From Bacillota bacterium (GTDB lineage Bacteria; Bacillota; Clostridia; Christensenellales; SZUA-584), in contig JAEZIZ010000025.1 in NCBI GenBank assembly GCA_023415915.1, forward strand, positions 1 through 35,707: 35,707 nucleotides of DNA, read 5' to 3'. Positions 16,038 through 22,596 of the stretch are shown piece after piece; positions within the stretch are counted from its first letter, which is position 1, and each line of letters starts with the position of its first letter. Made by a program: the position numbers and the translations under genes. The notes under the pieces were generated by a model. That model was not told the origin of the DNA and did not search any database. It was given only the letters and a program-made list of their open reading frames with translations.

Positions 16038-17339
16038 TCAGGCACCCCTTATAAACGCGCTAAGATATTCCTTATTCTCAGCCAGTATATCCTCAAACAG
16101 CGCTTTTGCGAGCTTTACATCCCGCACGAGCGGGTTGCTTGCCAGCGCTATAACCGCCTTTTTTACGTCGCCGCTTAATGCAGCTTCGATTGTCAGCCGC
16201 TCGTAACACTTTACGTGTTGCACTAGCCCGCTTATCTGCTTAGGAAGCGGCCCATAGGCAAGCGGAGTCGCTCCGTGCCTGCCTATTATGCAGTTGGTCT
16301 CCACAACCGCGTCATACGGCAGGCTGGTTATCGCGCCGCGGTTTAACGTATTGACCACATGCATTTCTCCGCTGTCGTTCCATATGCTGTTCATCAGCGC
16401 GACTGCGGCTTCGGAATACAGAGAGCCTCCGCGTTTCGATAGCTCCTCGGGCTTTTCGGCCAGAGCTTCGTCGCGATATTTTTCAAACAGCACAGCCTCC
16501 GTTTCCCTTACCTCGTCGGCCCTCGTTTTTCCCGTCTGCGCGTATTTTTCCATCTCTTCTTCGAACATGTCGCGCTCAAGGTAATAGTACCGTAAATACG
16601 GCGACGGTATCAGGCGAAAAGCGTCGATTACGTCCGCCGGTATTTCGGGTCCGGTGATGTTTTTGACTACCCTTTCCCCTATGCGCGGCAGGTCTCCGGA
16701 TAGAAGCACGTCCTGCCCGTCCACGAAAAGCTTTCCTATAAAGCTCAGATGGTTGAGCCCGGCAAACATGCAGCGCACGCGCGGTCTATCCATATTAAGC
16801 GCTTTGCATATCTCGCGCTCCATGTTAATGGGCACGTTGCAAAGGCCTATGCATTTAACGTCCGTATGAGAGAGAATAGCTTCGGTAATTATGCCCGATG
16901 GGTTGGTAAAGTTTACTAGCCACGCGCCCGGGCACTCTTGCTGTATGTCCCGGCACAGAGCAAGCACTTCGGGTATGGTCCTTAGAGCGTTCGCAAACCC
17001 GCCCGGGCCGGTTGTCTCCTGCCCTATAACGCCGTATTTTAAAGGTATCTTTTCGTCTTTCGAGCGTGCGGCAAGCCCTCCGGCCCTGAACTGGGATATC
17101 ACGAAGTCTGCGCCGCTCAGCGCGCGGCGTCTGTCAAGAGAAACGCTTACGTTTACCGGCAGGCGCGCTCTTTTGAACATGCGCTCTAAAAGAGCGCAGA
17201 TTATTTCAGCCTTTTGCCGGCCTTCCTCTATGTCAACTAGCGCAAGTTCAGTTACGGGGAACGTACCGTAGTTTTTGATTATGCCGTCCGCCAGCTCGGG
17301 CGTGTAACTGCTGCCTCCGCCTATTACCGTCAGTTTCAT
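16038..17339 (-). CDS. GH4 NAD-dependent 6-phospho-beta-glucosidase-like enzyme
   Basis: A 433-residue family 4 glycosidase, which cleaves phosphorylated (sometimes free) glycosides by an NAD- and metal-dependent redox mechanism. The Rossmann motif VIGGGSSYTPEL is at residues 5-16. NFTNPSG, GLCNVP with metal ligand Cys167 and GLNHLSF with His197 match the LicH/CelF group. I start at ATG 17339 (AAGGAAG upstream), not at the longer frame beginning at 17426, which adds 29 unconserved residues overlapping the upstream gene. The gene lies 11 bp after the PIG-L deacetylase and before the kinase. With no PTS gene nearby, its substrate may be phosphorylated in the cell by the kinase, or may be unphosphorylated. 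Confidence 0.88.
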   Translation of the reverse strand: MKLTVIGGGSSYTPELADGIIKNYGTFPVTELALVDIEEGRQKAEIICALLERMFKRARLPVNVSVSLDRRRALSGADFVISQFRAGGLAARSKDEKIPLKYGVIGQETTGPGGFANALRTIPEVLALCRDIQQECPGAWLVNFTNPSGIITEAILSHTDVKCIGLCNVPINMEREICKALNMDRPRVRCMFAGLNHLSFIGKLFVDGQDVLLSGDLPRIGERVVKNITGPEIPADVIDAFRLIPSPYLRYYYLERDMFEEEMEKYAQTGKTRADEVRETEAVLFEKYRDEALAEKPEELSKRGGSLYSEAAVALMNSIWNDSGEMHVVNTLNRGAITSLPYDAVVETNCIIGRHGATPLAYGPLPKQISGLVQHVKCYERLTIEAALSGDVKKAVIALASNPLVRDVKLAKALFEDILAENKEYLSAFIRGA

Positions 17340-17350
17340 TGCGCACTTCC

Positions 17351-18097
17351 TTACAGATTTATAGTATCGACATTCATATGCAGATGGTCGCAGCTTAACA
17401 CCTTGAACGCTTCCGCCTTTTCGCACTGCCGTCCCGCTGCGTACTGTGAGGCCTTGAAATCAAAATACATGCAGAGCCTTTCAAGCATCTCCTTGGAGAA
17501 CTGGCTCTCGTGCATGGCAAGCGCCTTTTTCTTCATATGCCACGTAGCGTCCACATCGATAAACGTGTTGGGATATGCCGTGCTGTGAAACGCTATGCCG
17601 CTGACTTGCCATGGCGCGGTTTGTTCCTGAGTCTTAAAGCCGGGAAACGGGCTGAAAAGGCACGCTTCGGCGGCAGCCATTCCTACCTTCCGGTGATCCG
17701 GATGAGCCTCGTATGGCAGGAACGGATCGGGCGCCATTACGATTTCGGGCTTTACGTTGCGTATAATGCTTACGATGCTTTGGCACAGCAGCTTTTCGTC
17801 GGGGTAACTTCCGTCGGGAAAGTCAAGGAATATGCATTCCGACACTCCAAGATAAGACGCCGACGCTCTCGCCTCGTTTCTTCGTATCTCAGTTATTTTC
17901 TTCAGGCTCGCCGATTCATCCATGCTGCCCATGGAGCCGTCCGTCACCGTCAGATAAGTGACGTTACATCCTTTAGCCGCAAGCTTTGCTATTGTGGCGC
18001 CCGCGCCCACCTCGTTGTCGTCCGGATGTGGCTGTATACAAAGAAGGCTGCTGCAGCGCTCAATATCCGGCAAAGGCAGAATATCGCTTATATCCAT
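17351..18097 (-). CDS. PIG-L/LmbE-family zinc deacetylase
   Basis: A 248-residue PIG-L deacetylase. The zinc motif PHPDDNE (residues 23-29) and the third ligand in EAHPDHRKVG are intact. The ATG at 18097 is chosen over the frame start at 18139 because GGAGG lies eight bases upstream. Family members remove N-acetyl groups from GlcNAc-containing sugars, including bacillithiol and mycothiol precursors and, in archaea, diacetylchitobiose. As the first gene of a catabolic operon with GH4 and a sugar kinase, a role in deacetylating an imported disaccharide is more likely than thiol synthesis. It has its own promoter with an operator abutting the -35 box. Confidence 0.85.
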   Translation of the reverse strand: MDISDILPLPDIERCSSLLCIQPHPDDNEVGAGATIAKLAAKGCNVTYLTVTDGSMGSMDESASLKKITEIRRNEARASASYLGVSECIFLDFPDGSYPDEKLLCQSIVSIIRNVKPEIVMAPDPFLPYEAHPDHRKVGMAAAEACLFSPFPGFKTQEQTAPWQVSGIAFHSTAYPNTFIDVDATWHMKKKALAMHESQFSKEMLERLCMYFDFKASQYAAGRQCEKAEAFKVLSCDHLHMNVDTINL

Positions 18098-18131
18098 AAA
18101 GGCGTCCTCCGTACGTATTATATGCCAGTAT

Positions 18132-18159
18132 ATTATCATATAATATATACGGGTGTCAA
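18132..18159 (-). promoter_or_regulatory. Promoter of the deacetylase-GH4-kinase operon
   Basis: TTGACA at 18159-18154 and GATAAT at 18137-18132 on the minus strand with a 16-bp spacer. The start site is expected near 18125, about 28 nt before the ATG. Confidence 0.75.
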
Positions 18160-18160
18160 T

Positions 18161-18173
18161 TTAACCGGTTTAA
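18161..18173. promoter_or_regulatory. Operator O1 of the divergent glycoside locus
   Basis: TTAACCGGTTTAA lies directly next to the -35 box of the leftward promoter and 17 bp upstream of the rightward -35 box. The core AACCGGTT is palindromic. It is probably bound by the LacI regulator at 19765-20763. Confidence 0.75.
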
Positions 18174-18190
18174 TTTTTATTATATATATG

Positions 18191-18219
18191 TTGACTATTA
18201 CTCTATTTATTCGTATAAT
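18191..18219 (+). promoter_or_regulatory. Promoter of the GPH symporter gene
   Basis: TTGACT at 18191-18196 and TATAAT at 18214-18219 with a 17-bp spacer. The start is expected near 18226, giving a leader of about 75 nt that contains operator O2. Confidence 0.85.
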
Positions 18220-18243
18220 AAATACACATTCTGGCACCTTATT

Positions 18244-18256
18244 TTAATCGGTTTAA
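18244..18256. promoter_or_regulatory. Operator O2 of the divergent glycoside locus
   Basis: TTAATCGGTTTAA differs from O1 at one of 13 positions and lies exactly 83 bp from it in the same orientation, close to eight turns of DNA. It lies about 20 bp into the symporter transcript. Confidence 0.7.
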
Positions 18257-18300
18257 CTTCTACATGTTCTTGCTGCAATTCTTTTTATAGGAGGGGCAAT

Positions 18301-19638
18301 ATGGAAAAGGTCTCTGGTTCTGAGAAATTCGCATACAGCATGGGAGCGTTCGGGCAGAATTTCGCGTACGGGCTGATGATGACGTATCTGATGAACTTTT
18401 TAACAGACTCCGTAGGTATCGGTCCCGCCGTAGTCGCAACGCTTTTCCTTGTCGCACGTATATGGGACGCGGTAAACGATCCGCTTACCGGTTTTATCAT
18501 AGACCGCGCGCGCCTAAAGTCGGGCAAATACCGTCCGTTCATACTCGTCGGCGGAGTGCTGATAGGCGTCGCCACCGTTCTTTGCTTCATCGACCCGGGT
18601 CTTGACACAACAGGCAAAGTCGTATACGCATTCGTCACATATCTATTATGGAGCTCGGTATACAGCTTTATGGATATACCGTACTGGTCCATGGCCCCTT
18701 CGATGACGGACGATCCTGGCGAGAGGACCCGGATCGTATCCTGGCCTAAAATAACAGCCACAATAGGCTCACTTATAGCCTATGTGGTAACGATACCGCT
18801 CGTATCGCTGCTGGGCGGCGGCAACGATTCAAACGGATTCTTCTTTACCGCGTTGATATTCGGCTCTATATGCGCCGGAGGCGCGGTGATTGCGGCCGTA
18901 TTTACGAAAGAGCGCATAAAGGCGGTTCCAAAGCGGAACGAGAAATTTAAAGATTCGCTTAATCTGGTGGTAAAAAACAAGCCGCTTATATTGGTACTGC
19001 TCGTAACTCTTACCTCCGGCATCGCTATTTCCATCAAGCAGACCATTGGGGTTTATTATTTTGATTATATAGTCGGCAATAAGGACCTCGTTTCCATATT
19101 CGTAGGCGTCGGGCTCGTACCCATGGTTGCGGCAATGATGCTGACGCCGCCCGTTTCCAGAAAGCTCGGTAAGAAAAAAACCATTATAGCAGGCGGCATA
19201 TTCGGCGCGGTGTTCAGCGCCGCCATCTATTTCGTGCAGGGCTGGCTGGTATTCGCGTTCAATGCGCTCTCAATGGTGGGCATCGGCGTAATGATGGTAA
19301 TGACGCTCTCTATGCAGGCTGATACCGTAGAATACGGGGAATGGAAGACGGGCAAACGTTCCGAAAGCATCATATTCTCGATGGGGACATTCGCTACGCT
19401 GCTTTCCGGCGCTTTGGGAGGAGCGATACCTGGCTACTGGCTCGAGTGGTCGGGATATGTGGCAAACGCCGCCCAGAACGCTTCCGCGCTTGACGCGATG
19501 AACATGATGCTTTCATGGGCTCCGGCAGTCGGGCTCGTGCTCATGGTAATTATAATGCTGTTCTACGACCTTTCCGAAAAGCGCTACGCGCAGATTTTGA
19601 AGGAGCTTGAAACCAGAAGGGCTCGAAGCATAACATAG
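18301..19638 (+). CDS. GPH-family sugar:cation symporter
   Basis: A 445-residue membrane transporter of the glycoside-pentoside-hexuronide family (MelB, XynB and YicJ-like) with about twelve membrane segments. Family text includes SYSMGAFGQN-like FAYSMGAFGQNF near the N-terminus, the cation-site region WDAVNDPLTGFIIDR (about residues 56-70), KYRPFIL, and MQADTVEYGEWKTGKRSE in the second half. It takes up a glycoside with H+ or Na+. AGGAGGGG precedes the ATG. It is divergently transcribed from the deacetylase-GH4-kinase operon under shared operators, so it should import their substrate in unphosphorylated form. The exact sugar is not determined. Confidence 0.9.
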   Translation: MEKVSGSEKFAYSMGAFGQNFAYGLMMTYLMNFLTDSVGIGPAVVATLFLVARIWDAVNDPLTGFIIDRARLKSGKYRPFILVGGVLIGVATVLCFIDPGLDTTGKVVYAFVTYLLWSSVYSFMDIPYWSMAPSMTDDPGERTRIVSWPKITATIGSLIAYVVTIPLVSLLGGGNDSNGFFFTALIFGSICAGGAVIAAVFTKERIKAVPKRNEKFKDSLNLVVKNKPLILVLLVTLTSGIAISIKQTIGVYYFDYIVGNKDLVSIFVGVGLVPMVAAMMLTPPVSRKLGKKKTIIAGGIFGAVFSAAIYFVQGWLVFAFNALSMVGIGVMMVMTLSMQADTVEYGEWKTGKRSESIIFSMGTFATLLSGALGGAIPGYWLEWSGYVANAAQNASALDAMNMMLSWAPAVGLVLMVIIMLFYDLSEKRYAQILKELETRRARSIT

Positions 19639-19646
19639 CTCTACGG

Positions 19647-19748
19647 CGAGCCGGTATTTGAACAACGCGCAATAGTAGGGTATAATGGGGAAACAAACGC
19701 ACCGGAAAAATTTACGGTTTTCGGGGCGGGCAAACTGATACCGGCTCG
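19647..19748. repeat. Long inverted repeat flanking the lacI-3 promoter
   Basis: CGAGCCGGTAT (19647-19657) and ATACCGGCTCG (19738-19748) are perfect 11-bp inverted arms, extendable with one mismatch. The left arm ends at the -35 box of lacI-3 and the right arm lies 16 bp before its ATG. The arms contain the CCGG core of the locus operators. They may be paired repressor sites, or a long-range RNA stem in read-through transcripts from the symporter gene. Confidence 0.5.
19658..19686 (+). promoter_or_regulatory. Sigma-A promoter of lacI-3
   Basis: TTGAAC at 19658-19663 and TATAAT at 19681-19686 with a 17-bp spacer, 20 bp after the symporter stop codon. The regulator can thus be made independently of the symporter. 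Confidence 0.75.
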
Positions 19749-19764
19749 TCGGCAGGGAGCGTTT

Positions 19765-20763
19765 ATGGCTGTAAATATTTACGATATCGCGAAAAAGACC
19801 GGGCTTTCGGTAGTCACGGTATCAAGGGTTCTTAACAACAACCCGAGAGTAAGGCAAAGTAACAGAATAAAGGTTGAAGAAGCAATTAAAGAGCTTGACT
19901 ACAGGCCTAACGCGGCAGCAAGGTCTCTTTCCAGTGGAAAGACAGGCATGATAGCGCTCGTTGTTCCGCATCTTGCCGACGCTTTTTTAATTCAGGTAAT
20001 GTCGTCGGTCGAAAAGGCTTTAAAAGACTGCGAAATGTTTATGGTGGTGGTCTCTGCCGCGAGCGACGCCGACTTCTCCGAAAGCGTATATGCCTCACTC
20101 GTAATGGAAGGGCGCGTGGACGGCGTAATAGTGCTTACGCCGGTATATAACACCGATTACTTTTTCGAACTGAAAAAACGCAACATACCCGTCGTACTGC
20201 TTGACCAGCACGAGGTCAACCTTCAGGCTCCCACCGTTTCGGTGGACAACTTCACCGGCGGGTATGAAGCCACGATGAGCCTTATAAAAGCGGGCGCACG
20301 AAAAGTCGCCCACATTTCCGGCGCTGAACATTTCGAGAGCAGTCAGGAGAGAATGCGCGGCTATATTGAAGCGCTGCGCGACAGCGGCATTGAGCCCGAC
20401 AGCAAACTTATAGTAAAAGGCAACTTTTCGGTCGCCTGCGGATTTGAAGCGGTTCAAAACTGGGTAACAGGCGGCGGCCTTCCCGACGCGGTGTTTGCCG
20501 CAGATGACAATACCGCTTTTGGCGTACTTAACGCGGCGCAATCTTACGGAATATCCGTGCCGAAGCAGCTTGCGGTGATAGGCTACGACGACCACCCGTT
20601 TGCGTCCATGCTTCGCCCCCGGCTAAGTACGGTAAAGCAGCCCGCGGAAGAAATAGGCGCTTCGGGCGTACAGCTTCTTATGGATATCATAAACAAAAAG
20701 CCGCGCCGCAGTTCAAAGGTCACGTTAAAGCCGACCGTAATACTGCGCGAAACAACGCTTTAA
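19765..20763 (+). CDS. LacI-family regulator of the glycoside locus
   Basis: A 332-residue LacI/GalR repressor with helix-turn-helix IYDIAKKTGLSVVTVSRVLN, hinge PNAAARSLSSGKTG and a full ligand-binding domain ending in the usual VKQPAEEIG and LRETT text. It is not a close paralogue of the two maltodextrin regulators; its recognition helix differs (VVTVSRV against SASTVSRV), in line with operators that have TTAA arms instead of TGCA. It lies downstream of the symporter with its own promoter. It is the obvious candidate to bind O1 and O2. Its inducer is probably the imported sugar or a breakdown product. The stop is followed by structured element B. Confidence 0.92.
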   Translation: MAVNIYDIAKKTGLSVVTVSRVLNNNPRVRQSNRIKVEEAIKELDYRPNAAARSLSSGKTGMIALVVPHLADAFLIQVMSSVEKALKDCEMFMVVVSAASDADFSESVYASLVMEGRVDGVIVLTPVYNTDYFFELKKRNIPVVLLDQHEVNLQAPTVSVDNFTGGYEATMSLIKAGARKVAHISGAEHFESSQERMRGYIEALRDSGIEPDSKLIVKGNFSVACGFEAVQNWVTGGGLPDAVFAADDNTAFGVLNAAQSYGISVPKQLAVIGYDDHPFASMLRPRLSTVKQPAEEIGASGVQLLMDIINKKPRRSSKVTLKPTVILRETTL

Positions 20764-20776
20764 TATATTCACACAT

Positions 20777-21030
20777 AAAACAGCGATGTGTACTCACACC
20801 GTTCAGGCTGCTGACAAAGTTCATATCTGAAGAGTAAATAGAAAAATAAAAACTAAAACCCGTATATTAACATGGTCATCTGGACTCTGCCAGTGAAGGG
20901 CAAATGTTAATTTATAAAATTCTCGCAGAAGCGCCCAGCCGCCCGTACCGTAGGTACAGGCTGGGCAAGACCCGGTGACAAACGTAAGTTTGTCATCGGA
21001 TTGAGCGATGTGTACTCACACCGCTGTTTT
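20777..21030. repeat. Hairpin-flanked structured element B (possible ncRNA or MITE-like)
   Basis: A 254-bp element fills the 304-bp gap between lacI-3 and guaD. It begins AAAACAGCG and ends CGCTGTTTT, perfect 9-bp inverted ends. A 20-bp perfect direct repeat (20782-20801 and 21004-21023, reading AGCGATGTGTACTCACACCG) forms a hairpin at each end. The core has further stems: ATTAACAT/ATGTTAAT closing a small hairpin; GCCCAGCC...GGCTGGGC with an inner GTACC/GGTAC stem (about 20936-20965); and GACAAAC/GTTTGTC (about 20977-20994). There is no reading frame. Layout, not sequence, resembles element A. I recognise no known family. Confidence 0.6.
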
Positions 21031-21033
21031 TTT
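21004..21033 (+). terminator. Terminator downstream of lacI-3
   Basis: AGCG/CGCT and TGTG/CACA stems around loop TACT (one A-C mismatch on this strand), followed by seven T after CTG. It ends the lacI-3 transcript after a tail of about 240 nt. The sister copy at 20782-20801 is followed on the minus strand by GTTTTATG and may serve guaD. Confidence 0.7.
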
Positions 21034-21067
21034 GATGTTAGCAATATCAAACATTTACCGGCTTAAT

Positions 21068-22318
21068 TTACAGTATCTTTCTGCCTTCCGCGTACACCGC
21101 TTTTAACTTTATATCCCGGGACATATATATAGCCCTCTCCAGCCGCTCTTCGATGCTTAATACCGGCGTGTTTACCATATGCGCGTCGTCAATTACCACT
21201 GCATGAAGCGGAGATCCTGCCTGGAAGCCCGGCTTTTCGCCGAAAAACGAGGCGCCTGCCGACGTCGCAAGGTAAAAGACTTCAGGCACGGTAAGGCTTT
21301 TGCCGCCTCTTGCTGATTGGCGCAGCTTTGAGACTCTTATAGCCTTTGCGGCTACGTCCAGCATCGAAAGCGTGCTGCCTCCCGCAACGTCCGAACCAAG
21401 CACTGCGGATACGCCCGCGTCCAGCATGCCTCTTAAATTGGCCATGCCGCTAGCAAGGTTGGAGTTGGAATCGGGGCAGTGCGCCATCCAGACGCCGTTT
21501 GCCGCCATCAGCGATTTCTCTTTCTCGCTGCTGTGCACGCAATGGGCCATTACCGTTAATACGCCTTTGCCGAAAAGCCCGTACTTCTCATATGCATACC
21601 CGTAAGACGCCGCGTCAGGCTCCAGCTGTTTTATCCATTCGACTTCGCTTAAGTTTTCCGACAGGTGCGACTGCACCGGCAGGCCGTACTCTGCCGCCAT
21701 TTCCCCCAGCGATTTGAGCAGAGCCGGCGAGCACGCTGGAATAAAACGCGGCGTAAGTATTGGCTTTACGTGTTTAAACCTGCCTTCGCATTCCTTCAGC
21801 CAGCGTTTCGTTTCGCTTATTGACCGGCCTGTATCCTCGCAAAGCGGCTCGGGCGCGTTCCTGTCCATATTCACCTTGCCGACGTATGCAGTAATGCCCG
21901 CGCTTTCCAGTATATCCATCAGCATCAATACTGTATCCGTATGTATAGTGCCGTATACGCAGGCGCGGGTAGTCCCCGCCGCGACAAGCGCCTTTGCGAA
22001 CGCTTCGTATACGTAAGCCGCATAGCCCGGGTCGCTGTATTTGCTTTCCTCCGGAAACGCGTAAGTTTTAAGCCATTGCAGCAGCTCCATATCAAGGCCG
22101 AAACCTGCCATGGCGTACTGGGGCGCGTGCACATGCATATCGCAAAGGCCGGGTATTATAAGGCTGTTGCCGTAATCCGTTACTTCCCCGCCGTATTCGC
22201 GCAGTATCTCTTTGACATTGCCGTCCCGTACGACCAGATAACCATTCTCTTTAACGGAAAGCTCACCCGGATTTACCGCATGTACGATATTGCCTTTTAA
22301 AACGAAATCCCTCGTCAT
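21068..22318 (-). CDS. guaD: Guanine deaminase
   Basis: This amidohydrolase-superfamily enzyme deaminates guanine to xanthine and ammonia in the cytosol. Zinc and substrate motifs of guanine deaminases are present: PGLCDMHVHAPQYAMAGFGLD, SHLSENLSEVEW, MAHCVHSSEKE, MAHCPDSNSNLASG and LGSDVAGG. The ATG at 22318 (AAAGGAT upstream) gives 416 residues, the family length. The frame extends to 22489, but the extra 57 residues are hydrophobic and read through promoter DNA. It is transcribed divergently from the purine hydroxylase genes, which act on its product xanthine. SsnA-like chlorohydrolases are relatives, but the HAPQY motif favours guanine deaminase. Confidence 0.9.
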   Translation of the reverse strand: MTRDFVLKGNIVHAVNPGELSVKENGYLVVRDGNVKEILREYGGEVTDYGNSLIIPGLCDMHVHAPQYAMAGFGLDMELLQWLKTYAFPEESKYSDPGYAAYVYEAFAKALVAAGTTRACVYGTIHTDTVLMLMDILESAGITAYVGKVNMDRNAPEPLCEDTGRSISETKRWLKECEGRFKHVKPILTPRFIPACSPALLKSLGEMAAEYGLPVQSHLSENLSEVEWIKQLEPDAASYGYAYEKYGLFGKGVLTVMAHCVHSSEKEKSLMAANGVWMAHCPDSNSNLASGMANLRGMLDAGVSAVLGSDVAGGSTLSMLDVAAKAIRVSKLRQSARGGKSLTVPEVFYLATSAGASFFGEKPGFQAGSPLHAVVIDDAHMVNTPVLSIEERLERAIYMSRDIKLKAVYAEGRKIL

Positions 22319-22355
22319 GGCTGCGATCCTTTTCAAATATATTAACAGATATATA

Positions 22356-22384
22356 ATAATACTATTCATGGCAGGAATAAACAA
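22356..22384 (-). promoter_or_regulatory. Candidate promoter of guaD
   Basis: TTGTTT at 22384-22379 and TATTAT at 22361-22356 on the minus strand, 17-bp spacer; the leader is about 30 nt. Confidence 0.5.
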
Positions 22385-22468
22385 GTGAAAATGCAACGTC
22401 CCTAAAAAAAAGTCTTTAACCTTGATTTTTTTTGTAAGCCGTGATACGCTCAAATAAACAGCATATCC

Positions 22469-22547
22469 TATAATAGACTTAATATACATTTATACGATAT
22501 CCGCAGACTTATGTAACAATGCCAGTCAAAAGCCGGTTTAACCCGGC
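22469..22547 (+). promoter_or_regulatory. Upstream region of the purine hydroxylase operon
   Basis: A TATAAT box at 22469-22474 lacks a good -35 box, which suggests activator dependence. A near-palindrome GCCGGTTTAACCCGGC (22532-22547) lies in the leader, 50 bp before the xdh start, and could be a regulator site or RNA stem. No purine riboswitch core is recognisable in 22319-22596. Confidence 0.35.
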
Positions 22548-22596
22548 GAACGTTAAGCGAATCGCCGGATGCCGGTATCTTAAAAGGAAGTGAGCT

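Noticed and set aside
22319..22596. Purine riboswitch in front of guaD or xdh
   Set aside because: I looked for the conserved three-way-junction core sequences on both strands and did not see them.
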